Below, in pieces: positions 25,095 to 33,921 of a stretch of 40,323 nt of DNA (within the stretch, counting starts at the first letter, position 1; every line of letters begins with the position of its first letter). This DNA is from Bacteroidia bacterium (GTDB lineage: Bacteria; Bacteroidota; Bacteroidia; M30B66). The DNA lies in NCBI GenBank assembly GCA_019695235.1, contig JAIBAI010000026.1, forward strand, positions 1 through 40,323, given 5' to 3'. The position numbers and the translations under genes are program-made. The notes beneath the pieces were generated by a model, which worked only from the letters and a program-made list of their open reading frames with translations, was not told the DNA's origin and ran no database searches.

Positions 25095-26717
25095 ATGCAA
25101 ACAACGTTAGACACTAGTAAGCTATTTCCCACCCTTGAAGGCCTTCAGGCAATAGAAGTGCCCCAAATGATTGAGCAGCGTGAATTTCTTTGCGATGGGC
25201 AACTAATTGAATGGCAAGGGGATGTAACTGATGTATATTCTCCAATCTACTACCATGACAAGGGTCAATGGGAGCGAATCAGATTAGGTTCGTATCCTGA
25301 AATGGGTGCCAAAGATGTAAGCGAAGTGCTTATTAAGGCGCAAAAAGCCTATGGTTTAGGACAGGGATTGTGGCCCACCATGCGATTAGGTGAGCGGCTG
25401 GGTTGTGTTCAGGCTTTTCTTGAAAAGATGCAGGAGAAGAAACAGTTGATAGTCAGCCTGTTGATGTGGGAAATTGGTAAGAACCGGGTGGAATCAGAAG
25501 CAGAATTTGATCGCACAGTTGAGTACATTCACGATACAATTGATGCAGTAAAGCAGCTTGACCGTGACTCAGGCAAGCTTGAACTCTCGCATGGTATTTA
25601 TGCACAAATCCGGCGTGGTCCACTTGGGGTGGTTTTATGCATGGGGCCCTACAATTATCCTTTGAACGAAACCTTTGCAACGTTGATTCCGGCATTAATT
25701 ATGGGCAATGTAGTGATTTTCAGGCCTGCGCGGTTTGGCATTTTACTCATCAGGCCATTATTAGAAGCATTTCGCGATGCATTTCCGGCAGGTGTAATAA
25801 ATATTATATATGGTGACGGTGCACAAACTGCCGGCACTCTGATGCAATCAGGGAAGATTGATGTACTTGCCTTTATTGGGTCGAGTCGCGTGGCCAATAT
25901 TTTAAAAAAACAACACCCCTATTCGAATCGCTTGCGTTCTGTGTTGGGTTTGGATGCAAAAAATCCGGCAATTATTTTGCCGGATGCAGACCTCGAAATT
26001 GCGGTATCAGAATGTATAAATGGCGCCCTTGCGTTTAACGGGCAGCGCTGTACGGCCTTAAAAATAATTTTTGTTCATCGTTCAATTGCCGCACAGTTCC
26101 TGCAAATGTTTTGTCAACGTGTTAGCCTACTTAAAGTTGGAATGCCCTGGGAAGATGACGTAACGATAACCCCACTTCCGGAGCCAGAAAAACCAGCATA
26201 TTTACAGCAATTGGTGGATGATGCACTTGCCAAAGGTGCAACAATTCAAAATGAGCAAGGAGGTAAACACGACAGAAGTGTGGTATACCCTACAGTGCTT
26301 TATCCGGTAAATTCACAAATGCGTATTTACCACGAAGAGCAGTTTGGGCCATTGGTACCTGTGCTTCCTTTTGATGATGTTCAGCAGCCAATTGATTATA
26401 TTGTTGAGAGCAAATATGGGCAACAGGTGAGCATTTTCAGCAATAATCCGGATGTTATTGCCTCACTGATAGACCCACTTGTAAATCAGGTATGTCGTGT
26501 GAATATCAATACAAAATGTCAACGTGGGCCGGATATTTTTCCGTTCAATGGGCGCAAAGATTCAGCCGAAGGCACCCTGAGTGTTCAGGATGCTTTACGT
26601 GTATTTTCAATACGTACCCTGGTGGCAACGCGTGATACCGATGCCAACAAAGCACTGTTTACCAATATTCTGGAGAACAGGAAGTCAAACTTTTTGTCAA
26701 ACGATTATTTGTTTTAA
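25095..26717 (+). CDS. NADP-dependent glyceraldehyde-3-phosphate dehydrogenase-like aldehyde dehydrogenase
   Basis: 540 residues, ALDH superfamily. GPYNYPLNE carries the oxyanion Asn, FIGSSRVAN matches the cofactor-binding turn, and NGQRCTAL carries the catalytic Cys319. At the place of the usual ELGGK motif the sequence is GLDAK (residues 285-289), so the general-base Glu is Gly285, with an Asp two residues later. The sequence resembles the GAPN-type group, which oxidises glyceraldehyde 3-phosphate to 3-phosphoglycerate with NADP and bypasses the phosphorylating GAPDH step. The position right behind pfkA (5 bp) supports a glycolytic substrate, but the exact aldehyde is inferred. Confidence 0.85.
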   Translation: MQTTLDTSKLFPTLEGLQAIEVPQMIEQREFLCDGQLIEWQGDVTDVYSPIYYHDKGQWERIRLGSYPEMGAKDVSEVLIKAQKAYGLGQGLWPTMRLGERLGCVQAFLEKMQEKKQLIVSLLMWEIGKNRVESEAEFDRTVEYIHDTIDAVKQLDRDSGKLELSHGIYAQIRRGPLGVVLCMGPYNYPLNETFATLIPALIMGNVVIFRPARFGILLIRPLLEAFRDAFPAGVINIIYGDGAQTAGTLMQSGKIDVLAFIGSSRVANILKKQHPYSNRLRSVLGLDAKNPAIILPDADLEIAVSECINGALAFNGQRCTALKIIFVHRSIAAQFLQMFCQRVSLLKVGMPWEDDVTITPLPEPEKPAYLQQLVDDALAKGATIQNEQGGKHDRSVVYPTVLYPVNSQMRIYHEEQFGPLVPVLPFDDVQQPIDYIVESKYGQQVSIFSNNPDVIASLIDPLVNQVCRVNINTKCQRGPDIFPFNGRKDSAEGTLSVQDALRVFSIRTLVATRDTDANKALFTNILENRKSNFLSNDYLF

Positions 26718-26729
26718 AAACCAAACTAT

Positions 26730-27599
26730 ATGTTACTAATTGCTGATAGCGGCTCTACCAAATGTGACTGGATGCTCATGCGCGAAAACGAAGAAGCACA
26801 GAGTTTCAGCACCATGGGTTTTAACCCGTATTTTCATAATGAAGCGGTGATATCCAATGCCATCCGCCAAAACAATGAGTTATTGGAGGCCGCCCCTCAG
26901 GTGACGATGCTTTTCTTATACAGTGCTGGCTGTTCATCAAAAGAACTCAAGTTAGTAGTAGAGCGTGCTTTGCGTTCGGTATTTCCCAATGCAAATATTT
27001 ACGTTGACCATGATTTGGTAGGAGCCGCCTTCGCCACCTGGGATGAAACCCCTGCTATCACAGGTATTTTGGGTACCGGCTCGAATTCATGTTATTTTGA
27101 TGGTGATATTGTTAAGCAGGCCAACTCAGGTCTTGGCTTAGGCTATATTCTTGGCGATGAAGGCAGTGGAAGTTATTATGGCAAAATTTTGGTAAAAAAA
27201 TTCCTCAACAATCAGCTTCCGGATGAAATTCATAATTGTTTATCAAGGGAGTATAAGCTTTCACGCGAAACCATTGTTGAGAATGTTTACATGAAGCCAC
27301 ATGCCAATGTTTACCTTGCCTCATTTATGAAGGTGCTTTCTGACAACAAGCAACACACTTGGGTTCAGGAACTGATAAATACAGGTATGGAAACTTTTTT
27401 CAACACACACATCAGCTGCTATAAGAACTACCAAAGGGTTCCGGTTCATTTTATCGGCTCGATAGCTTATCACTTCGAATCGAACCTCCGGCAGGTAGCG
27501 GCTAGAATGGAAATTGAAGCAGGCACCATCATTAAAAAACCTATTTTCGGATTGGTTAATTACCATCTGAAACATCATTTCACCAAGAAAAACAGCTGA
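26730..27599 (+). CDS. BadF/BadG/BcrA/BcrD-type ATPase, probable amino-sugar or hexose kinase
   Basis: 289 residues with the actin-like ATPase fold: phosphate-1 motif LIADSGSTKCDW, connect motif GILGTGSNSC, and LGDEGSGSYYGK. This matches the N-acetylglucosamine-kinase-like branch of the BadF/BadG family; benzoyl-CoA-reductase subunits in the same family carry other features and occur in other contexts. Lying 12 bp after the dehydrogenase and 15 bp before a GH31 glycosidase, it may phosphorylate the sugar that enzyme releases. The exact sugar cannot be read from sequence. Confidence 0.85.
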   Translation: MLLIADSGSTKCDWMLMRENEEAQSFSTMGFNPYFHNEAVISNAIRQNNELLEAAPQVTMLFLYSAGCSSKELKLVVERALRSVFPNANIYVDHDLVGAAFATWDETPAITGILGTGSNSCYFDGDIVKQANSGLGLGYILGDEGSGSYYGKILVKKFLNNQLPDEIHNCLSREYKLSRETIVENVYMKPHANVYLASFMKVLSDNKQHTWVQELINTGMETFFNTHISCYKNYQRVPVHFIGSIAYHFESNLRQVAARMEIEAGTIIKKPIFGLVNYHLKHHFTKKNS

Positions 27600-27614
27600 T
27601 AATTTTCAGTCATC

Positions 27615-30047
27615 ATGCAAGCCATCTCACGCAAAGGTTCTCATCTGAATGAGCCTTTGGGAAACTATATTTCCCATCAGATAAATAATAACAGTTTACG
27701 TATTGAAACTGACAATTCCCGCGTATCAATAACGCTATACCATGCTGGCATCTTCAGGATTCGTATTAGTCGGCCAGACGCGGAATACTGCGGTTTTTCG
27801 TATGCTGTAAATAAGCAACCACTGGAGCATACAAGGTGGGATGTATCAGAAGATGCCAAATGGTTCACGCTTCAAACCAGCGTAATGAGTGTGAAAATTC
27901 AAAAATTTCCCTTGCGTATAGAGGCTTTCGATAGTGCCGGCAACCTGCTTTGCGCAGATGATCCGGCATTTGGCACCAGCTGGCTCGGACAAGAGGTAAC
28001 AACCTATAAATCCTTGCAGCCGGATGAGCGTTTTATCGGATTGGGCGAAAAGACTGGTCCGCTTGACCGCCGTGGTAATGCTTATGTAAACTGGAACACC
28101 GACAATTTTGCCTATGCCGTAGATGCTGATCCAATCTACATGAGTACTCCCTTTTACATGGGTATTCATGGCAAGGTAGTGTATGGTATTTTCTTCGACA
28201 ATAGCTATAAAACCACTTTTAACTTTGGTTGCAGCAATAAGCGTTTCTCCTATTTTCAGGCAGAAGATGGGGAGATGGATTATTACCTGATTCATGCAGA
28301 TAACGTAGCAGGAATACTTGAAAATTATACCTGGCTTACAGGTCGTATGGAACTGCCCCCATTGTGGAGTTTGGGCTTTCAACAGTGCAGGTACAGCTAT
28401 TATCCGTACACCGAGGTTTTAAATGCAGCACGAACCTTCAGGGAGAAGAAAATTCCTGCTGATGTGCTTTATCTTGACATCCATTATATGGATGCCTATA
28501 AAGTATTCACTTGGCATCCGGAGCGATTTCCCGACCCGAAGGGTTTGCTAGATGAGCTGAAAGGGATGGGATTCAAGGTAGTTGTAATTCTTGACCCGGG
28601 CGTAAAAACAGAAGCTGGTTATACAACCTACGAGGAGGGTGTTGCAAAGGGAATGTTTGTTAAGTACCCTGATGGTAGTGAATACAACGGTCAGGTATGG
28701 CCGGGCTGGAGCGCCTTTCCTGACTTCACCCTGGAAGCTGTACGCAGCTGGTGGGGCGAACAGATGAAGGTACTTACTGACAAAGGGATTGAAGGCTTTT
28801 GGAATGACATGAACGAGCCGGCTGCCTGGGGACAACATTTGCCCGATCTGATTGAATTCGGTTATGAGGGCGAAACGGCCACCCATAAACGTGCCAGGAA
28901 CGTTTATGGTATGCAGATGGCCCGTAGTACCTTTGAAGGTGCTAAAAAGCTTTTACCCGGCAAAAGACCTTTTGTACTCACACGTGCCGGATATTGTGGT
29001 ATACAGCGGTATGCAGCGGCATGGACAGGTGATAATGTAAGTACCGATGAGCACATGCTGGCAGGCACACGCCTGATAAATAGCTTAGGTTTAACAGGCG
29101 TTTCTTTTTCAGGAAACGATGTAGGTGGTTTTGCAGGCGAAGCTAGTCCTGATTTATTTGCCCGTTGGATTGCCCTGGGCGCATTTTCACCGTTTTTCCG
29201 TTCTCATTCAATGGTGAACAGCCGCGATTCAGAGCCTTGGTCATTCGGGGAGGAAGTTGAGGACATATCAAGAAATTACATAAAACTAAGGTACAGGCTG
29301 ATACCTTATTTGTATGCTCTATTTTATGAAAGTACCCAAACGGGGATGCCTATAGCGCGCTCACTGGCAATTGATTATACATTTGACAGCCACATTTATC
29401 AGGATGCATATCAGAATCAATTTATGTTTGGTCCGGCCATGCTGGTGATTCCGTTTGAGAGCAATAAAACCTTTCACAAGGCATATTTGCCAGAAGGTTC
29501 ATGGTATAACTTATATACAGACGCATTGCATGAAGGAAGCTCAGAGCTGGTTATTGAAGCCAGCAAAGAGGTGTTACCTGTATTTGTTAAATCAGGGAGC
29601 ATTGTACTGATGCAAGAAGCTGTTGAAAGCCTGCAGTTGGAGGCCTCCGCTGAAACGCTTGAAGTGCATGTGTATACAGGTGCTGACGGTAGTTTCATAT
29701 CATACAAAGATGATGGGAGCAGCTATGAATATCAGAAGGGCTATTACACAAAACGGCAATACAACCTCCAGGGAAACACACTAACAATAGGCAAGGCAGA
29801 AGGCCAATGGCAGCCACAATACAAGCAGATGGTGATTTTCTTACATGGATTACCAGCATCTGTAATGGTGAAAGTTAATGGGATAGATAACGCAATAACT
29901 GAGGGTCCTTACCGCTTCATTGAGCCGATTTCTGACTTTGATCCTTACCATAAACCACCAAAAGCACCGGTACAAATCGAAAATTTAACCAAAATACATC
30001 TCCCCTACCGATTGGATGCTACTCATGTTCAATGGTTTACAAAATAA
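27615..30047 (+). CDS. Glycoside hydrolase family 31 (alpha-glucosidase-type)
   Basis: 810 residues. An N-terminal beta-sandwich (about 1-230) precedes the GH31 catalytic barrel. The nucleophile Asp398 lies in GFWNDMNEPAAWG, the expected acid/base Asp473 in WTGDNVSTDEH, and substrate-binding blocks are VLYLDIHYMDAYKVFTWHPERFPD and FFRSHSMVNSRDSEPW. C-terminal beta domains follow. No signal peptide is seen, so it acts in the cytosol on imported oligosaccharides. The family includes alpha-glucosidases and alpha-xylosidases; alpha-glucosidase is likeliest. It is the last gene of the pfkA cluster, 15 bp after the kinase gene. Confidence 0.93.
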   Translation: MQAISRKGSHLNEPLGNYISHQINNNSLRIETDNSRVSITLYHAGIFRIRISRPDAEYCGFSYAVNKQPLEHTRWDVSEDAKWFTLQTSVMSVKIQKFPLRIEAFDSAGNLLCADDPAFGTSWLGQEVTTYKSLQPDERFIGLGEKTGPLDRRGNAYVNWNTDNFAYAVDADPIYMSTPFYMGIHGKVVYGIFFDNSYKTTFNFGCSNKRFSYFQAEDGEMDYYLIHADNVAGILENYTWLTGRMELPPLWSLGFQQCRYSYYPYTEVLNAARTFREKKIPADVLYLDIHYMDAYKVFTWHPERFPDPKGLLDELKGMGFKVVVILDPGVKTEAGYTTYEEGVAKGMFVKYPDGSEYNGQVWPGWSAFPDFTLEAVRSWWGEQMKVLTDKGIEGFWNDMNEPAAWGQHLPDLIEFGYEGETATHKRARNVYGMQMARSTFEGAKKLLPGKRPFVLTRAGYCGIQRYAAAWTGDNVSTDEHMLAGTRLINSLGLTGVSFSGNDVGGFAGEASPDLFARWIALGAFSPFFRSHSMVNSRDSEPWSFGEEVEDISRNYIKLRYRLIPYLYALFYESTQTGMPIARSLAIDYTFDSHIYQDAYQNQFMFGPAMLVIPFESNKTFHKAYLPEGSWYNLYTDALHEGSSELVIEASKEVLPVFVKSGSIVLMQEAVESLQLEASAETLEVHVYTGADGSFISYKDDGSSYEYQKGYYTKRQYNLQGNTLTIGKAEGQWQPQYKQMVIFLHGLPASVMVKVNGIDNAITEGPYRFIEPISDFDPYHKPPKAPVQIENLTKIHLPYRLDATHVQWFTK

Positions 30048-30077
30048 TTTGCTGTAGTCAAGAAAATCATTCAGTGC

Positions 30078-30110
30078 TTGAAAGAAGCAACAAAATATCA
30101 TTTACCTTTG
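30078..30110 (+). promoter_or_regulatory. Promoter of the cold-shock gene (TTG - 22 nt - TACCTTTG)
   Basis: A -33 TTG (30078-30080) and an exact -7 element TACCTTTG (30103-30110) are 22 nt apart, within the range seen in Bacteroidota promoters. The -7 box ends 17 nt before the ATG at 30128, giving a short leader. Confidence 0.5.
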
Positions 30111-30127
30111 GCAAAATTTTTTAAATA

Positions 30128-30319
30128 ATGAAAAACGGAACAGTTAAGTTCTTCAATGAAACCAAAGGCTTTGGATTTATTAAGGAAGATGAATCAGAAA
30201 AAGAATTCTTTGTACATGTAACCGGCCTGGTTCATGAGGTTCGCGAGAATGACAGGGTAACATTTGAATTGCAGGAAGGTCGCAAAGGCCTGAATGCTGT
30301 AAATGTGAAAAAAGCATAA
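30128..30319 (+). CDS. Cold-shock domain protein
   Basis: 63 residues, a single cold-shock domain with RNP1 KGFGFIK and RNP2 EFFVHVT and the start GTVKFFNETKGFG. Such proteins bind single-stranded RNA and DNA and melt RNA secondary structure. It is monocistronic, between its own promoter and a strong terminator. No long cold-responsive leader of the cspA type is seen; the leader would be under 20 nt. Confidence 0.96.
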   Translation: MKNGTVKFFNETKGFGFIKEDESEKEFFVHVTGLVHEVRENDRVTFELQEGRKGLNAVNVKKA

Positions 30320-30334
30320 GGGAACTCTTTGAAT

Positions 30335-30364
30335 AAAAAAGCCCGCCATTTGGCGGGCTTTTTT
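30335..30364. terminator. Bidirectional terminator between the cold-shock gene and the PepSY-like gene
   Basis: GCCCGCC (30341-30347) and GGCGGGC (30352-30358) form a perfect GC-rich stem with loop ATTT, flanked by six A on the left and six T on the right. It serves both convergent genes. Confidence 0.93.
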
Positions 30365-30367
30365 ATT

Positions 30368-30817
30368 TTATGGCTGTTGCAATTGCTGGCCATCTGGGGT
30401 GAAATACTGGTACACTTTTCTTTTGCCCGATTTAAGTTCCACCTCATAGAACCGTGCATTTTCAGGGGTACTGAGTTCATTTACATCATCAATTTCCCAG
30501 CCTGCATAACTACCTTTGTGTATATTCTCAGCAATTACAGCAGGTAATTCTTCATCTTCTAATTCGATTTTCGTTTTTACCCATTTACCATCTGCAGTAT
30601 AAAAAGCTTCTGCCTTTCTACCATTGAGTCTGAACTCAGCTTCGTACAAGGCAAGCTTTCTTTTCCATTCCCATTCGTAAACGTAAATATTCGGATATTT
30701 TGATTTAAATGCATTAACCACAGCACCTGCAACATTGCTTTCGTTGAGTTCTTGCGCCTGGCCAACATCCAGAAACATTAAGTTACAAATACAAATTATG
30801 ATGCCGATTCTTTTCAT
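30368..30817 (-). CDS. Secreted PepSY-like (DUF2874) protein
   Basis: 149 residues from the ATG at 30817, which has AGGAAG just upstream; an ATG four codons earlier is in frame. A signal peptide ends near GQAQE. Two similar halves follow, each with a short helix and a hairpin: AVVNAFKSKYPN...EAEFRLNGRKAEAFYTADGKW and AVIAENIHKGSY...FYEVELKSGKRKVYQYFTPDG. This is the duplicated fold of the PepSY-like DUF2874 group, common as periplasmic proteins in Bacteroidota. Function is not established. It is convergent with the cold-shock gene across a shared terminator. Confidence 0.83.
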   Translation of the reverse strand: MKRIGIIICICNLMFLDVGQAQELNESNVAGAVVNAFKSKYPNIYVYEWEWKRKLALYEAEFRLNGRKAEAFYTADGKWVKTKIELEDEELPAVIAENIHKGSYAGWEIDDVNELSTPENARFYEVELKSGKRKVYQYFTPDGQQLQQP

Positions 30818-30933
30818 ACTTCCTGCCATATAAAGCGCTCAAATTTCAAAAATATTATTTTTTCAGCATTCAATATTAGCAAATTACCTGCCAAGAACGA
30901 ATTTTATTGGTTTAGCCGATTTTTGAATCTGGC

Positions 30934-32346
30934 ATGCAAACTGTCTACCTTTACGGCCACTTCCCGAATATGTCGCAGGAGAGCTGGTTAGCATACCTTC
31001 AAAATACAACAATTCCTGGTATTAGCGCTGGTGAGCTTATAGAAGCCCACCAGCAGGCTGTTCCTACTTCTATTCGTATGCATCCGCTAAAAGGTGCTGG
31101 GCTGGTTGAAGAAATGAAACAGGTAGCCTGGTGCAAGGATGGGGTTTATTTACCGCAGCGACCTGATTTTACACTTGACCCTTATTTTCACGCCGGCGCA
31201 TATTATGTGCAGGAAGCAAGCTCAATGAGTATTCAGGCGGCATTAGATGAGCTGGGTGCTGATTTTCATGCGCCAAAGGTGCTTGATCTTTGTGCAGCAC
31301 CGGGCGGAAAAAGCACCTTGATTGCCTCCTGGCTAAACGGAAGAGGCATTTTGGTTGCCAATGAAACCATTCGCAGCAGGGCTTCAATATTAAATGACCA
31401 GTTAAGCAAGTGGGGTTATTCAAATACGGTTGTAACCAATAATGACCCGGAGCGTTTTGGCAGTCTCCCCGGGTTCTTCGACATCGTGTTAGTTGATGCT
31501 CCCTGTTCAGGCTCTGGCCTTTTCAGAAAAGATCCCCAGGCGATGAATCAGTGGTCAGCCTCAGCCGTTCTTCATTGTGCTGCAAGGCAAGAGAGAATTA
31601 TTGAAGATGTATGGCCTTCATTAAAAGAAGATGGGGTTCTCCTTTATTCTACGTGCAGTTTTTCAGTTGAAGAAAATGAAGAGATTGCCTTAAAAATTAT
31701 TGAGATGGGTGCAGAAACTGTGCCTTTGCAGCGCCTGGAAAAGCTAAATATTCACATTTATTCCTCCGGGCCGGGTTATCGCTTTTACCCGGGTCATGTT
31801 GAGGGCGAGGGGTTTTATTTATGTGCGTTCAGAAAAACTAAGAAAGAGAAGCAAGTGGCTGTTAACTCAGGAAAAACTATTGTTCAAAAGAACACCGCCA
31901 TTACAGAAAGATTAGCAGATTGGATTCGTCTGAATGAGAAACATCTGACTATAGAAACGCATCTTGGGCAGGTGGTTTTTCCGGCAAGCAATATTGGCGA
32001 TGCTGCATTGCTCTTAAAAAACTTTAAAGTTTTGCGCCTTGGCTTGATACCAGGGCAGATGGCAGGCAAGGACTTTATTCCGGATCAGGATTTGGCATTT
32101 AGCCTTCATCTTTCGGAACAGGTTGCCTCGGTTGAACTCGATTTAAATCAGGCATTGTGTTTCCTGAAAAAAGAAAGTACTTCTTTACCCAATCCGGGGA
32201 AAGGGTGGTTTGTAGTGCGTTACAATGGTTTAGGGCTTGGTTGGATAAAAGCCATGCCGGGCCGGATAAACAATTATCTGCCCAAACATTTGCGCATTCT
32301 GAAAGCTGTTAATTCTAATGGATTATCAGTAAATTCGCCCAAATGA
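30934..32346 (+). CDS. RsmF/NOL1-NOP2-Sun type RNA m5C methyltransferase
   Basis: 470 residues. The SAM-binding motif DLCAAPGGKST, then LVDAPCSGSGLFRKDP (catalytic PC motif) and YSTCSFSVEENE (second Cys) identify an m5C RNA methyltransferase. The N-terminal RNA-recognition part has VPTSIRMHPLKG, and the C-terminal third (about 320-470) resembles the extra domains of RsmF (16S rRNA C1407 in E. coli); the exact target base here is inferred. Its stop overlaps the cdd start by 4 bp (ATGA), so the two are translationally coupled. Confidence 0.92.
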   Translation: MQTVYLYGHFPNMSQESWLAYLQNTTIPGISAGELIEAHQQAVPTSIRMHPLKGAGLVEEMKQVAWCKDGVYLPQRPDFTLDPYFHAGAYYVQEASSMSIQAALDELGADFHAPKVLDLCAAPGGKSTLIASWLNGRGILVANETIRSRASILNDQLSKWGYSNTVVTNNDPERFGSLPGFFDIVLVDAPCSGSGLFRKDPQAMNQWSASAVLHCAARQERIIEDVWPSLKEDGVLLYSTCSFSVEENEEIALKIIEMGAETVPLQRLEKLNIHIYSSGPGYRFYPGHVEGEGFYLCAFRKTKKEKQVAVNSGKTIVQKNTAITERLADWIRLNEKHLTIETHLGQVVFPASNIGDAALLLKNFKVLRLGLIPGQMAGKDFIPDQDLAFSLHLSEQVASVELDLNQALCFLKKESTSLPNPGKGWFVVRYNGLGLGWIKAMPGRINNYLPKHLRILKAVNSNGLSVNSPK

Positions 32347-32837
32347 AAGAAATAAAACACACCTGTCTGATACAGGAATTCGACAACATTTCAGAGCTTG
32401 AACCAATAGAGCGCCAGCTGTTGGAAGCTGCGGCCAACATACGTGATAAGGCTTATGCCCCCTATTCAAAATTCTATGTAGGAGCAGCTGTTGAGCTCGA
32501 AGATGGTACTGTGGTTCTTGGCAGCAACCAGGAAAATGTTGCCTATCCCTCTGGATTATGTGCTGAGCGGACTGCGCTGTTTGCTGCGCATGCCAATCAT
32601 CCGGGCAAAGCGGTTGTACGTATTGCTATTTCTGCAAGTTCCGGTGAATTTGATACTGATGAACCTGTTTACCCTTGTGGGGCGTGCCGGCAAGTGATTT
32701 CAGAATATGAACGGCTTGCCGGAGGTCAGATACAGATTGTAATGCGGGGAAAAAAAGGAAAAACCCATAAAGTTAACGGATTAATAAATTTATTACCCGT
32801 TGCTTTCGATGCTGACAAATTAAGAAGAGATAAATAG
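32343..32837 (+). CDS. cdd: Cytidine deaminase
   Basis: 164 residues. Zinc and catalytic motifs are present: SGLCAERTALF (ligand Cys and catalytic Glu) and PCGACRQVISEY (two ligand Cys), typical of the small three-Cys tetrameric type. The substrate loop YAPYSKFYVGAAV and SNQENVAYPSG are also there. It deaminates cytidine and deoxycytidine to uridine forms for pyrimidine salvage. An N-terminal extension of about 25 residues precedes the usual start of the fold. The ATG lies within the stop of the methyltransferase gene (ATGA). Confidence 0.96.
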   Translation: MKEIKHTCLIQEFDNISELEPIERQLLEAAANIRDKAYAPYSKFYVGAAVELEDGTVVLGSNQENVAYPSGLCAERTALFAAHANHPGKAVVRIAISASSGEFDTDEPVYPCGACRQVISEYERLAGGQIQIVMRGKKGKTHKVNGLINLLPVAFDADKLRRDK

Positions 32838-32851
32838 GCAACAATATAATT

Positions 32852-32884
32852 TTTGTACATTAATATTATTTTAGTGTAAATTTG
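32852..32884 (+). promoter_or_regulatory. Promoter of pdhA-pdhC (TTTG - 21 nt - TAAATTTG)
   Basis: A -33 TTTG (32852-32855) and a -7 TAAATTTG (32877-32884) with a 21-nt spacer match the Bacteroidota vegetative promoter well. It is the best promoter in the window. The -7 box ends 18 nt before the pdhA ATG at 32903, and an in-frame TTG at 32882 is part of the box. Confidence 0.6.
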
Positions 32885-32902
32885 CCTCCTTTGATAAAAA
32901 AC

Positions 32903-33898
32903 ATGGCAAAACCGGCATTCCCCAAAGAACAGTACCTGAAGTGGTATGAAGACATGCTTTTATGGCGCAGATTTGAAGAAAAGGCAAGCCAATTATACAT
33001 CCAGCAGAAGATCAGGGGTTTTTGCCACCTGTATATCGGACAGGAAGCTGTAGTGGCAGGTGCGATGAGCGTAATAACCCCGCAAGACAATATGATTAGT
33101 GCCTATCGTGACCATATTCATCCAATGGCACAGGGGCTTTCACCCAATGCCATCATGTCGGAGTTGATGGGCAAGATAACCGGTTGTTCAAAAGGGAAAG
33201 GCGGCTCTATGCACATGTTTTCAGCAGAGCATCGTTTCTTTGGAGGGCATGGCATCGTAGGGGGGCAAATCCCATTAGGCGCTGGTATTGCTTTTGCAGA
33301 AAAATACAAAGGCACAAAGAATGTAACCCTTTGCTATATGGGCGACGGCGCGGTACGACAAGGTGCCCTGCACGAAGCTTTTAACATGGCGATGCTTTGG
33401 AAACTGCCTGTAATTTTCATCATTGAAAATAACAATTATGCAATGGGTACTTCCGTTGAGCGGACAACCAACGTGCATGATTTGTATAAAATAGGTTTAT
33501 CATACGATATGCCGGCCAAACCTGTTGATGGTATGAGTGTAGAAGCTGTACACAAGGCAACAGAATGGGCTGTTAAGCACGCACGTGAAGGTAAAGGGCC
33601 TGTTTTACTTGAAATAAAAACTTACCGTTACCGTGGTCATTCGATGTCTGACCCTGGTAAATACCGCAGCAAGGAAGAAGTTGAAGAATACAAGAAGCAA
33701 GACCCTATCGAACAGGTTTTGGCGACTTTACAAGCCAATAAATGGATAAGCGAAAAAGAAATCGAAGCAATAGACGAACGCATAAAGGCCATTGTTGAAG
33801 AATCGGTAAGATTTGCAGAAGAATCACCTTATCCGGATGTGGAAGAACTGTACAGAGATGTTTACGTACAGGAAGACTATCCTTATATCATGGATTAA
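32903..33898 (+). CDS. pdhA: Pyruvate dehydrogenase E1 component, alpha subunit
   Basis: 331 residues from the ATG at 32903. The in-frame TTG at 32882 lies in the -7 promoter box and is rejected. Motifs: CHLYIGQEAV, SAYRDHIHPMAQG, SKGKGGSMHMF, and the thiamine diphosphate/Mg site GDGAVRQGALHEAFNMA...ENNNYAMGTS; YRYRGHSMSDPGKYR is the phosphorylation-loop region in eukaryotic homologues. With E1 beta it decarboxylates pyruvate and passes the acetyl group to E2. pdhC follows 23 bp later; no E1 beta gene is adjacent. Confidence 0.95.
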   Translation: MAKPAFPKEQYLKWYEDMLLWRRFEEKASQLYIQQKIRGFCHLYIGQEAVVAGAMSVITPQDNMISAYRDHIHPMAQGLSPNAIMSELMGKITGCSKGKGGSMHMFSAEHRFFGGHGIVGGQIPLGAGIAFAEKYKGTKNVTLCYMGDGAVRQGALHEAFNMAMLWKLPVIFIIENNNYAMGTSVERTTNVHDLYKIGLSYDMPAKPVDGMSVEAVHKATEWAVKHAREGKGPVLLEIKTYRYRGHSMSDPGKYRSKEEVEEYKKQDPIEQVLATLQANKWISEKEIEAIDERIKAIVEESVRFAEESPYPDVEELYRDVYVQEDYPYIMD

Positions 33899-33921
33899 TA
33901 ATCATTAAGAGAAAAACAACC

